Position numbers and translations under genes: made by a program. From an uncultured Dorea sp. (GTDB lineage Bacteria > Bacillota_A > Clostridia > Lachnospirales > Lachnospiraceae), in assembly GCA_910578865.1 (NCBI GenBank), contig CAJTRM010000071.1, positions 1 through 5,329 of the forward strand: DNA of 5,329 bases, written 5' to 3'. A model generated the notes under the pieces. The model searched no databases. It had not been told where the DNA came from and worked only from the letters and a program-made list of their open reading frames with translations. Below are positions 1-5,329 of this stretch, in pieces (the stretch's first letter is position 1; each line of letters begins with the position of its first letter).

Positions 1-240
1 TTTCGTGTCCCTGAGTTCTTTTCTCAGCCGGGCATTTTCCTTCTCTTCATCACTTGCATAGTTCCCGGATCCCCGTACGGGTACTTCCCCGGCGTTCTCA
101 GATGCCGCCTTTACCCAGTTCCGAATGGCATTCCGACTTATCCCAAGGTTCTCTGCACATTTATTCCATCCAAGTTCCCTATGTTCAAGGTAATACTGTA
201 CTGCATTTTCTTTAAACTGCTTATCAAACTGTTTACTCAT
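1..240 (-). CDS. IS3-family transposase OrfA, N-terminal part (runs off the window)
   Basis: The first 80 residues are visible, starting MSKQFDKQFKENAVQYYLEH; the gene continues beyond position 1. Residues about 21-45 form the helix-turn-helix typical of IS3 OrfA (GWNKCAENLGISRNAIRNW), which binds the terminal repeats of the element. From about residue 64 a charged stretch (EEKENARLRKELRD) begins the leucine-zipper/coiled-coil region that OrfA uses to multimerise. The start at 240 is supported by AGGAGGAG 7 bases upstream. In this family OrfA is joined to the DDE catalytic OrfB by a -1 frameshift; OrfB would lie outside the window. The family call is secure; the subgroup is not determined. 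Confidence 0.88.
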   Translation of the reverse strand, partial: MSKQFDKQFKENAVQYYLEHRELGWNKCAENLGISRNAIRNWVKAASENAGEVPVRGSGNYASDEEKENARLRKELRDTK

Positions 241-247
241 GGAAAAT

Positions 248-295
248 CTCCTCCTGTATCCGTTTCTATTATACGGATATTTCTGAAACTTGCCA
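248..295 (-). promoter_or_regulatory. Promoter and RBS of the IS OrfA gene
   Basis: Reading the minus strand, a perfect TATAAT lies at 273-268. It is preceded after 16 bases by a weak -35 (TGGCAA, 295-290). A strong Shine-Dalgarno AGGAGGAG at 255-248 sits 7 bases before the OrfA ATG at 240. The -10 is convincing, the -35 less so. It drives transcription away from the recombinase operon. Confidence 0.5.
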
Positions 296-325
296 TGTTT
301 AACTTGTACTATTTATATTCTAACA

Positions 326-687
326 CCAATGCCGGGAACTCTGTGTATAAGTACATCCTTAATGGGAGGCCCCTGTCTGCTGATGCCGGGAACGGATATA
401 TATTCATCCGTCATCAGGCCCCTTATACCCCTTTAAAGGTTACGGCTGCCTGCCGCAATGCTTTGAAAAGGATCCTGTCCACTTATGGTTTTGAATTGTC
501 ACCGGGCCAGGGGTTCCACATGACAAGGAAGACATTTGCCACCAGGCTGCTCAGGGCTGACAACAGGCTGGACGATATCTCAAATGTCCTCGGACATGCC
601 AGCCGGGAAACAGCCGAAGTGTACCTGGAACGTGATGAGGGACGGATGCGTATGTGCCCCCTGGAGTTTGGAGGTGTCCTGTCATGA
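326..687 (+). pseudogene. ritA: First tyrosine recombinase of a RIT trio (RitA), C-terminal fragment cut by an IS
   Basis: About 120 residues of the catalytic domain of a tyrosine (phage-integrase family) recombinase remain. Visible are box II HMTRK (His at 517-519, Arg at 526-528), LGHA (His at 595-597), and the nucleophile Tyr at 622-624, nine residues after that His as in XerD. The gene ends with RMRMCPLEFGGVLS, a tail I recognise from recombinases of this type. The N-terminal DNA-binding domain and the first catalytic Arg and Lys are absent, because the reading frame is joined to IS DNA near 325. The upstream part of the open frame (181-325) is antisense IS sequence, not protein. The rest of ritA probably lies beyond the other end of the IS, outside the window. 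Its stop overlaps the ritB start (ATGA), so it was translated as part of the trio. The box II residue after Arg is Lys rather than the common His. Confidence 0.85.
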
Positions 688-1652
688 CATATACATTTGA
701 AAGCGGCCTGGCAGAGCACATCAGAGGGCTTATTGCCCAAAAACATGCAGATGGCTTTATTTACAATTCCAATGAAAAGCTTTTAAAACGGTTCGATGCT
801 TTCTGCGCCCGGTATTTCCCCAACGAATCAACAGCCACCTATGAACTGGCTGCCAGATGGTCAGAAGCCAGGCCGGGCGAGGGCGCCGGATACCATAACC
901 GCCGGGTATCAATCGTAAAAGTACTGGCCGAATACATACTTTCGCTCGGAGAAGACGCATATATCCCCGGCTTCTTCTGCAGGGAACACAAACCGGTTCT
1001 TTATATCACTTCAAAAGAGGAAGTGAAAAAGCTGCTACGGAACATGGATACCCCCACATCACATAACCCGAAACAGCTGCGTCTTGACAGGGAATGCAAG
1101 GTGCTGTTCCTCCTTTATTTCTGCTGCGGGCTGCGCCTGTCAGAAGGAAGGCTCCTGAAATGGCAGCATATAGATTTGGAAAGCGGGACGCTTACTATAC
1201 TTGGTTCAAAAGGCAGGAAAGACCGCCTTGTATATCTTCCGGAAGACAGCATTCCGATCCTGAAGATTTATAAAGGAAAAATGGAATCGGAATTTAAAGG
1301 TGTTGAGTGGGCGTTCCCGGGTGCCAGCCCTGAAAAACCTGTTTCATGCTCAGGGGTAGAATCCTGCTTCAGGCGGCACTGGACAATGACAGTGACAGGG
1401 CAGACACCGGAAAAACACCCGACACCCCATTGCCTGCGCCATGCGTTTGTAGTTGAAAGATTTAATGAATGGATGGCGCAGGGGATAGATACCAATCAGA
1501 TGCTCCCCTACCTCAGCAGGTACCTCGGGCATAAAAGTCCTGGGGAAACTTATTACTACTATCATTTGGTTGACAATGCCTTTGATACTGTACGGCAGAA
1601 GGACTCAGTTTCAGGAAAAGTGATCCCGGAGGTGAAGCTGTATGAAGAATAA
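684..1652 (+). CDS. ritB: Second tyrosine recombinase of a RIT trio (RitB)
   Basis: The product is a 322-residue tyrosine recombinase. It has an N-terminal SAM-like core-binding domain (about residues 1-105) and a C-terminal catalytic domain (about 108-305). Catalytic residues read as Arg151 (CCGLRLSEGRLL), Lys176 (GSKGRKDR), His249 and Arg252 (HCLRH), His283 (YLGHK), and a run of four tyrosines at 290-293. By spacing to XerD, Tyr292 is the likely nucleophile. The start at 684 is chosen over an upstream in-frame ATG at 654 because GGAGG (670-674) lies 9 bases before it and the ATG overlaps the ritA stop as ATGA, typical of translational coupling. The 3' end overlaps ritC by 11 bases. Such trios are known as RIT elements, whose recombinases are thought to act together on the element ends. 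The gene looks intact. The assignment as a tyrosine recombinase is secure; RitB as its name rests on position in the trio. Confidence 0.9.
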   Translation: MTYTFESGLAEHIRGLIAQKHADGFIYNSNEKLLKRFDAFCARYFPNESTATYELAARWSEARPGEGAGYHNRRVSIVKVLAEYILSLGEDAYIPGFFCREHKPVLYITSKEEVKKLLRNMDTPTSHNPKQLRLDRECKVLFLLYFCCGLRLSEGRLLKWQHIDLESGTLTILGSKGRKDRLVYLPEDSIPILKIYKGKMESEFKGVEWAFPGASPEKPVSCSGVESCFRRHWTMTVTGQTPEKHPTPHCLRHAFVVERFNEWMAQGIDTNQMLPYLSRYLGHKSPGETYYYYHLVDNAFDTVRQKDSVSGKVIPEVKLYEE

Positions 1653-2679
1653 AAATGCTAAAACACCTACGGATCAGCTCTTTTTTTCAAAGACCTGGAA
1701 TTTTCTGAATATTTACCTGGTCAGCCAGGAAGGGAGAAGCCCTGCAACAGCCGAATCTTACCGGGATTCCCTGACTGTGTTCAAAAACTACCTTACGGGC
1801 GAGCTTGGCAGCCCTATCAGTATTTTTAAGTTTTCTGACTGTACAAAAGAGTGCATTTATGGTTACCGGGAATATCTTCTCAACAAGGGAGCCAAGCCCT
1901 CCACTGCCAATGTCAGGGTAGCCGCCATACGTTCTTATTTAAACTATGCAGCAGACATGGATGTACCGGTACAGTCAATAGCCCTTGCCATAAGCCGGAT
2001 ATCGCCATGCAAGACCATAGCAAAGGAAAACCCCATCCTTACCGAAGATGCGCTTACGGCGCTGCTTGCGGCCCCTCCCCATACCCGGACCGGCATCAGG
2101 GACCGTGCAATACTGGTCCTGCTTTATGATACTGCAGTGAGGATAAGCGAACTGCTTAACATCAAGCTGTGCGATATCGTGCTGGATAAAAGATATCCAT
2201 ATGTTTTTATTACTGGAAAAGGGAATAAGGAACGCACCATTCAGCTTACAGATAAAGCAGCCGGCCATTTAAAAGAATACCTGCGTGTTTACCATGGGGC
2301 TTCTCCCAAAGATGCTTATCTGTTTTCAACAACCATAAAAGGTGTGACTGACCGTATGTCTGTTGGCAATGCCCAGCGCATTATAAAAAAATATGCTGCG
2401 CAGGTCAGGGCCGAAGGGGTTGTGCTTCCTGAATCTGTGCACTGCCATATGTTCCGCAGGACAAGGGCGACAAACCTTTATCAGGACGGCGTAGCAATAG
2501 AGCTGGTTTCGACAGTACTCGGCCATGCCCGTACAGATACAACAAAAAACTACTATGCCAAAGCCTCCGTTGAGCAGCTTCGGGATGTCCTCGAATCAGT
2601 ACCAATACCAACAGAAAAAGAAGAGCCTTTGTGGGTGGGCAATGAAGATGAGATAGCCCGCCGCTGTGGGTTAAGGTAA
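1642..2679 (+). CDS. ritC: Third tyrosine recombinase of a RIT trio (RitC)
   Basis: The product is a 345-residue XerC/XerD-like tyrosine recombinase. The core-binding domain spans about residues 15-120 (SPATAESYRDSLTVFKNYL), and the catalytic domain about 130-315. The catalytic set is complete: Arg167 (DTAVRISELL), Lys193 (TGKGNKER), His269 and Arg272 (HMFRR), His295 (VLGHA) and Tyr304 (KNYYAKAS). The residue after the box II Arg is Arg273 instead of the usual His. A charged C-terminal tail of about 30 residues follows the catalytic core. The ATG is preceded by GGAGGTGA (1628-1635) with 6 bases of spacing and lies within the end of ritB, so the two are translationally coupled. No frame damage is seen. 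The stop is followed almost at once by the repeat-rich putative element end. Family call secure; the role as third member of a RIT element is inferred from the arrangement. Confidence 0.9.
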   Translation: MKNKNAKTPTDQLFFSKTWNFLNIYLVSQEGRSPATAESYRDSLTVFKNYLTGELGSPISIFKFSDCTKECIYGYREYLLNKGAKPSTANVRVAAIRSYLNYAADMDVPVQSIALAISRISPCKTIAKENPILTEDALTALLAAPPHTRTGIRDRAILVLLYDTAVRISELLNIKLCDIVLDKRYPYVFITGKGNKERTIQLTDKAAGHLKEYLRVYHGASPKDAYLFSTTIKGVTDRMSVGNAQRIIKKYAAQVRAEGVVLPESVHCHMFRRTRATNLYQDGVAIELVSTVLGHARTDTTKNYYAKASVEQLRDVLESVPIPTEKEEPLWVGNEDEIARRCGLR

Positions 2680-2684
2680 CTGAT

Positions 2685-2777
2685 AATGCTCATCTTTTTG
2701 AGTTAAAACGTTGAATTACTCAGCATTCCTATAAATGATTAGCATTATGGAATGCTGAGTATAACTCGTCAAATGCT
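2685..2777. repeat. AGCATT inverted-repeat cluster, candidate RIT right end
   Basis: The hexamer AGCATT occurs on the plus strand at 2722 and 2741, and as AATGCT at 2685, 2751 and 2772: five copies in 93 bases. A perfect 13-bp inverted repeat, TACTCAGCATTCC (2717-2729) and GGAATGCTGAGTA (2749-2761), surrounds a 19-base centre. That centre is itself partly palindromic (AATG-ATTAG-CATT). A second pair, ATTAGCATT (2739-2747) and AATGCTAAT (2772-2780), and an imperfect copy ATAATGCTCAT (2683-2693) add to the pattern. No T-run follows, so a terminator is unlikely. The position between ritC and a disrupted gene suggests recombinase binding sites at the element end. Confidence 0.6.
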
Positions 2778-2778
2778 A

Positions 2779-2916
2779 ATGTATCCATTTGAAGCCGAAT
2801 ATGCAACGTATGGAATGGACAGTAATTTATTTGTATCTAAATATGAGTTATACTTACCAAATCGAAAAGAACTTGAAAAATTGGTCAAAGATATTTTAGA
2901 TGACGAAGAAAATTAG
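2779..2916 (+). pseudogene. C-terminal remnant of a YhcG/DUF1016-like PDDEXK nuclease protein
   Basis: An open frame ending at TAG 2914-2916 encodes EAEYATYGMDSNLFVSKYEL, then YLPNRKELEKLVKDIL and an acidic end. The pattern (V/A)EYA...FVSKY.LYLP..EELE... recalls the very C-terminus of DUF1016/YhcG-family proteins, which carry a PDDEXK nuclease domain and often sit near restriction-modification genes. Only about 43 residues remain of a family normally around 330-380 residues long, and no RBS precedes the ATG codons at 2752, 2773 or 2779. It is therefore read as the tail of a gene cut by the RIT element. The family match is from memory of the C-terminal motif and is moderate. Confidence 0.5.
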
Positions 2917-3011
2917 GAACAAATTTAGAGAGTGTGTTTTAATGATAAGGTGCTGATTGAATATTTGGGCGAACTGAGTGATTTGAATAGCACGACATTT
3001 GAGGGCATAAT

Positions 3012-3031
3012 TTAACTTTCGCTAACTTTCA
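3012..3031 (+). repeat. 20-bp direct repeat, copy 1
   Basis: TTAACTTTCGCTAACTTTCA is identical to the copy at 3129-3148. Internally it is two 10-bp units, TAACTTTCGC and TAACTTTCAC (the last C just outside the shared 20 bases), with a partial third TAA following. It lies upstream of the terminator hairpin. Confidence 0.85.
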
Positions 3032-3066
3032 CTAAGAGGCAAATTTATGTTTCACAACAGCATATA

Positions 3067-3112
3067 CAATGTCAAAAACCTTTATTTTATGCGGTTTTTG
3101 ACATTGTTTTTA
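3067..3112 (+). terminator. Intrinsic terminator
   Basis: A perfect 14-bp stem CAATGTCAAAAACC (3067-3080) pairs with GGTTTTTGACATTG (3093-3106) around a 12-base loop. TTTTT (3107-3111) follows on the plus strand. One more A-T pair can extend the stem. It would stop transcription coming rightwards from the recombinase operon or nuclease remnant before it enters the antisense of the STAND gene. On the minus strand no clear U-tract follows, so it is mainly a plus-strand terminator. Confidence 0.8.
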
Positions 3113-3128
3113 TGATTTGGATAAAGTC

Positions 3129-3148
3129 TTAACTTTCGCTAACTTTCA
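3129..3148 (+). repeat. 20-bp direct repeat, copy 2
   Basis: This is the same 20 bases as 3012-3031, starting 117 bases further on. The two copies flank the terminator hairpin. It lies 14 bases beyond the 3' end of the minus-strand STAND/TPR pseudogene (stop 3163-3165), so it could mark an insertion or recombination boundary. Confidence 0.85.
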
Positions 3149-3162
3149 TGGCGATCAAAATG

Positions 3163-4850
3163 TTATTGACGATGGCGGGAACATTCAATGTATTTATTTT
3201 TATATGCCATAGCCTGCTCCGGTTTCTGTCATCTGGCATACAGGTTATTCAGGTACAAATAAACGGTTTTGGCATAATCGTTATCGGTTCCCATGACTTC
3301 CGAAATAATATTCTCGGCAGATAAAAGATGAAGTTCGGATTCTTTAGCATTGCCTTCGGAAAGCGCAATTGCGCCATACATCATCTGGCAGACTCCATTA
3401 TCTAAAGTTTGCGTTCCCTCATGCTCCAAAACAAGGTTCTCATAGGTGGAAAGAACCTATTTTGCCATATCCGTATTTTTGGAAAGAATCAACATATTAG
3501 TCAGATTTATTAATTGTTGCAGCATATCATGTGATTCTACCAGTCCAAGGTGCGCATATTCCTGACGGATGGTTAAAGCAATATGGAGCATTTCGGCAGT
3601 TTCTTTTGGCTTTTTCATCAGCAGGTACACATTGGAAAGATTGTTGTATAGGTTTGAAAGCAGATTTGCCGTCCGCTGGTCAGCTTCTTCCGTATGGTAT
3701 GGTTCTAAGACGCTGACAGCTTTTAAACGTTTTTTCAAGGCGTTTTTATAATCATTTTTGATAAGAAACAGTTCCGCCTTATAGTCAAGAAGCAGTGCTT
3801 TGTCGCAGCGAAAGCGTTTATCTTGTTGTAGTTCTGATTCATTCTGAGGGTTGTTGTCATCAAATTTCATTATATATTCTATCCGTTCTGCAAGTTTAGG
3901 CAGATAGTCCGTTACAAGATATTTTTCAAGATATGGGAACATATCTTGCAGGAACAGCAGATAATCCTCTTGTATGTCTGCTAAAATATTTTCTGTAATA
4001 CTGATAAGAGAATCAATCACATACTGTGGTCTTTTCACTTCCAGTCCATGCACAAGGCAAATACAATGCAGGCTGTCAAGCAGTGTATGACAGTTTGATA
4101 CTGACGGCAAAGTTTCCATTGCAACAATTTCCCTTACCAGTGGGTGCAGACTGATTTTCCGGTTTTCTTTGTCATCATGGATAAAACCGTATTTGGCGAG
4201 ATAATTCACATCATTTAATGATGGCAGTTTCAACCAGTTTTTAAAAGCATTTTTTAATACGCCGGAGGCAGAGAGCAGGGAAAAATTACGCAGGACATCA
4301 AGACAGGGATCAGACAGTTTCCCAAGTTGTAACAGTTTCCTTAAATGCTCTGCCATCAGTCCGTCGGTGTAATCTCCATCCTTAGATAGGTCAACAGCTT
4401 CGCCGAAAGAAATGCTCAGTCCGCAGGTCTGCAATTCATATAGCAGTTCTTCCGCTTCCATGCCTGCAATGCTTTTTTTTTAAATCTCCTGCATAATAGA
4501 GGTAAATGATATTTGTATATTTCTTACGGCTTTTGTCAGCATAATATTTCGCAAATTCACTTTTCCCGATCCCTGCCACACCGCTGATAAAAAGTGTGGT
4601 GCGTTCCTGCAACAGTTTCCCGCATTCTTTCAGTTCGTTTTTTCGTCCTATAAATTCTTCCGTAATGGAGGGCAGGCGGCTGTTTTGTATGGTATCAGAT
4701 AAGTATTCATCTTCATTTGGAAACAGCAATTATCTTCTGTAAGAGCAGGATTGCCCAAATAGATAGCTGCCCTATCATTTGCTTGAATTGTAAAATATTG
4801 TATGGAATTTTCTTTTTTGTGATCCCTTGAGATTCTTTGCTTATATCCAC
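3163..4850 (-). pseudogene. STAND-type P-loop NTPase with TPR repeats, decayed
   Basis: Minus-strand segments join into one protein. (1) GTG 4850 onward: VDISKESQGITKK. (2) From about 4812: NSIQYFTIQANDRAAIYLGN... to TEDN. (3) 4729-4482: LLFPNEDEYL..., an EEFIGRKNELKEC segment typical just before STAND ATPase domains, then Walker A GVAGIGKS (4582-4559). (4) About 4473-3460: a helical/winged-helix region with ISLHPLVREIV, then TPR-like helical pairs (LYNNLSNVYLLMKKPKETAE). (5) 3456-3232 and (6) 3228-3166: further TPR-like helices, ending at TAA 3163-3165. Segments 4-6 share a frame, broken only by TAG 3457-3459 and TGA 3229-3231. Frameshifts fall at the A6 run (4813-4818), near 4728-4731 (AATTG for expected AATTTG), and at the A9 run (4473-4481, one A too many). 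Walker B and the rest of the NTPase core appear missing near the A9 run. Coding-like sequence continues towards 4961 without a start codon, so the 5' end is uncertain. Intact relatives would act as ligand- or partner-sensing switch proteins, in regulation or defence; the exact role is unknown. Confidence 0.75.
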
Positions 4851-4947
4851 TTTACCCCATGTCCATTTAACTAATTGGGCAGAAAGCGTTATTCTTGACG
4901 CGGTGTACGAGTAGGGGAAGAGGGATCTTCCCTGATTGATTGCATTA

Positions 4948-4974
4948 TGATAAAATGAAGTTTAAAGACGGAAG
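4948..4974 (+). promoter_or_regulatory. Extended -10 promoter and weak RBS before the small gene
   Basis: TGA-TAAAAT (TG at 4948, hexamer 4951-4956) is an extended -10 element with no clear -35 at the usual distance. GGAAG at 4970-4974 is a weak Shine-Dalgarno. It lies 3 bases before the ATG at 4978 and 6 bases before the adjacent ATG at 4981, favouring the second ATG. Confidence 0.4.
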
Positions 4975-4977
4975 TGC

Positions 4978-5235
4978 ATGATGAGGATTAAAATAGAATT
5001 TTTTAATGAGCAAATCATAGATGCAATTAGTGCCGAAATATATCAGGTGTCAGTAAGACATAATGGCAAAGGGGAAATATTGTATAGCGGAGAATCTATG
5101 TTTGTACTCGTGCGTTGTGGATCACATCTGTTTAGACTTAAGAAAAAACCTGAGTATTTCGGATTTAATGATGAAACGATAAATAATGAGAAGATTACTC
5201 AAACTTCCCACACCGATTGGTGTGCTGAACCTTGA
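4978..5235 (+). CDS. Small protein of unknown function, possibly 3'-truncated
   Basis: I do not recognise this 85-residue product. It starts MMRIKIEFFNEQIIDAISAE, has alternating hydrophobic stretches suggesting beta strands (GEILYSGESMFVLVRCGSHLFRL), and shows no signal peptide or membrane segment. The ORF has a plausible extended -10 promoter and weak RBS; the second ATG (4981) may be the real start. The tail (TQTSHTDWCAEP) is encoded over a small inverted repeat (CACACC-GATT-GGTGTG, 5209-5224) and differs in character from the rest. The original gene may therefore have been cut there by whatever begins next to it. It diverges from the STAND pseudogene. Coding status is likely but function is unknown. 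Confidence 0.5.
   Translation: MMRIKIEFFNEQIIDAISAEIYQVSVRHNGKGEILYSGESMFVLVRCGSHLFRLKKKPEYFGFNDETINNEKITQTSHTDWCAEP
5209..5224. repeat. Small perfect inverted repeat at the end of the small gene
   Basis: CACACC (5209-5214) and GGTGTG (5219-5224) surround GATT. No T-run follows, so it is not a typical terminator. It may be part of an element end or chance. Confidence 0.3.
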
Positions 5236-5281
5236 AAAATCAATACTTTAGTCCATAAAAAAGGCACAAACCTGCACTTGA

Positions 5282-5290
5282 TGGTATAAT
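5282..5290 (+). promoter_or_regulatory. Extended -10 promoter of the next gene
   Basis: TGG-TATAAT is a perfect -10 hexamer (5285-5290) with an extended TG. No good -35 is seen 16-18 bases upstream. The start codon of the following gene lies 36 bases downstream, a normal leader length. Confidence 0.6.
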
Positions 5291-5316
5291 TGAATTACGA
5301 ATAACAATCACACAGC

Positions 5317-5329
5317 AAGGAGATTTATG
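5317..5329 (+). CDS. Start of the next gene (only RBS and ATG visible)
   Basis: AAGGAGA (5317-5323) precedes ATG at 5327-5329 with spacing normal for Firmicutes. A perfect -10 lies just upstream. No coding sequence beyond the first codon is in the window, so the product cannot be named. The compact promoter-leader arrangement, directly next to a possibly truncated gene, would fit an insertion sequence transposase, but this is a guess. Confidence 0.5.

Larger units (their letters stand above)
1..325 (-). mobile_element. IS3-family insertion sequence, left part only
   Basis: The minus strand carries the 5' end of an IS3-type OrfA, its RBS and promoter, and about 85 bases of upstream DNA that end where the interrupted recombinase reading frame resumes. 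The outer end is placed at 325 because on the minus strand it would begin TGTTAGAATATAAATAG, and IS3-family ends typically begin with TG. Exact end, terminal inverted repeat and target duplication cannot be confirmed because the other end lies outside the window. The insertion has split the first recombinase gene of the operon that follows. Confidence 0.7.
326..2780 (+). mobile_element. RIT (recombinase in trio) element, right part, disrupted by an IS
   Basis: Three adjacent, co-oriented and overlapping tyrosine recombinase genes with different sequences are the defining feature of RIT elements. Here the first is truncated by the IS at about 325, so the left end lies outside the window. The right end is placed near 2780. 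That point follows the inverted-repeat cluster (2685-2777) and precedes a reading frame resembling a nuclease C-terminus. The recombinase genes look clearly richer in G+C than the AT-rich DNA on their right, in keeping with acquisition. The precise boundary is inferred. Confidence 0.7.
2917..3162. other. Non-coding stretch with repeats and a terminator
   Basis: No convincing gene is present on either strand. A short plus-strand frame (GTG 2932 to TAA 3013-3015; contains DKVLIEYLGELSDLNSTTFE) looks protein-like but lacks an RBS and is not recognised; it may be a remnant of a gene once downstream of the nuclease gene. The rest holds two 20-bp direct repeats and the hairpin listed separately. 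Confidence 0.5.

Noticed and set aside
181..330. N-terminal part of the open frame that runs 181-687
   Set aside because: It is antisense to the IS OrfA gene and IS leader; the reading frame is joined to the ritA fragment by chance, so it is not a real fusion protein.
654..683. Upstream ATG start for RitB at 654
   Set aside because: It lacks a good RBS at proper distance, while 684 has GGAGG and the ATGA overlap with the ritA stop.
1268..2611. Open frames antisense or out of frame within ritB and ritC
   Set aside because: These are shadows of the recombinase genes, with no RBS and no recognisable domains.
2717..2761. Intrinsic terminator for the rit operon
   Set aside because: The stem is strong but the loop is long and no T-run follows on either strand; the hairpin at 3067-3112 fits a terminator far better.
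3012..3148. CRISPR array
   Set aside because: There are only two repeat copies, and the spacer region is 97 bases with a terminator hairpin inside; no cas genes are present.
3148..3327. Plus-strand frame starting MAIKMLLTMAGTF
   Set aside because: It is antisense to the TPR end of the STAND pseudogene, has no RBS, and its hydrophobic look follows from the opposite strand.
3229..3459. Stop codon recoding (TAG as pyrrolysine, TGA as selenocysteine) in the TPR gene
   Set aside because: Two different stop codons plus several frameshifts in the same gene point to decay; no supporting recoding element was seen.

Overview
The window looks like an accessory, mobile-element-rich stretch of a Firmicutes chromosome, most likely a gut clostridium (Lachnospiraceae-like). 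That guess rests on strong AGGAGG-type ribosome binding sites, AT-rich flanks around a more GC-rich insert, and the transposase and STAND/TPR protein types. No taxonomic search was possible.

Layout. Positions 1 to about 325 are the left end of an IS3-family insertion sequence on the minus strand (start of OrfA with its RBS and promoter). It has inserted into the first gene of a three-gene tyrosine recombinase operon. Only the C-terminal part of that first recombinase remains (326-687), followed by two intact recombinases, 684-1652 and 1642-2679. The three are coupled by 4-bp and 11-bp overlaps. This is the architecture of a RIT (recombinase in trio) element, so the genes are called ritA (broken), ritB and ritC. 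Just after ritC, 2685-2777 holds five copies of AGCATT/AATGCT and a perfect 13-bp inverted repeat. This is a good candidate for the right end of the element and its recombinase binding sites. Immediately beyond it, 2779-2916 encodes what looks like the extreme C-terminus of a YhcG/DUF1016-type PDDEXK nuclease protein, suggesting the RIT element landed in that gene.

Positions 2917-3162 carry no convincing gene. They hold a strong intrinsic-terminator-like hairpin (3067-3112) between two perfect 20-bp direct repeats (3012-3031 and 3129-3148), each built from two 10-bp units. From 4850 down to 3163 on the minus strand lies one decayed gene for a STAND-type P-loop NTPase with C-terminal TPR repeats. 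Its frame is broken by three apparent single-base frameshifts and two in-frame stop codons, and the middle of the NTPase domain seems to be missing. Diverging from it is a small unrecognised gene (4978-5235). The window ends with a promoter, an RBS and the first ATG of a further gene.

Together the region reads as a graveyard of nested insertions: an IS inside a RIT element inside a defence-type nuclease gene, next to a degraded STAND protein, a class often used in defence or regulation. RitB and RitC keep their catalytic residues and could still act, but the element probably cannot move on its own without RitA.
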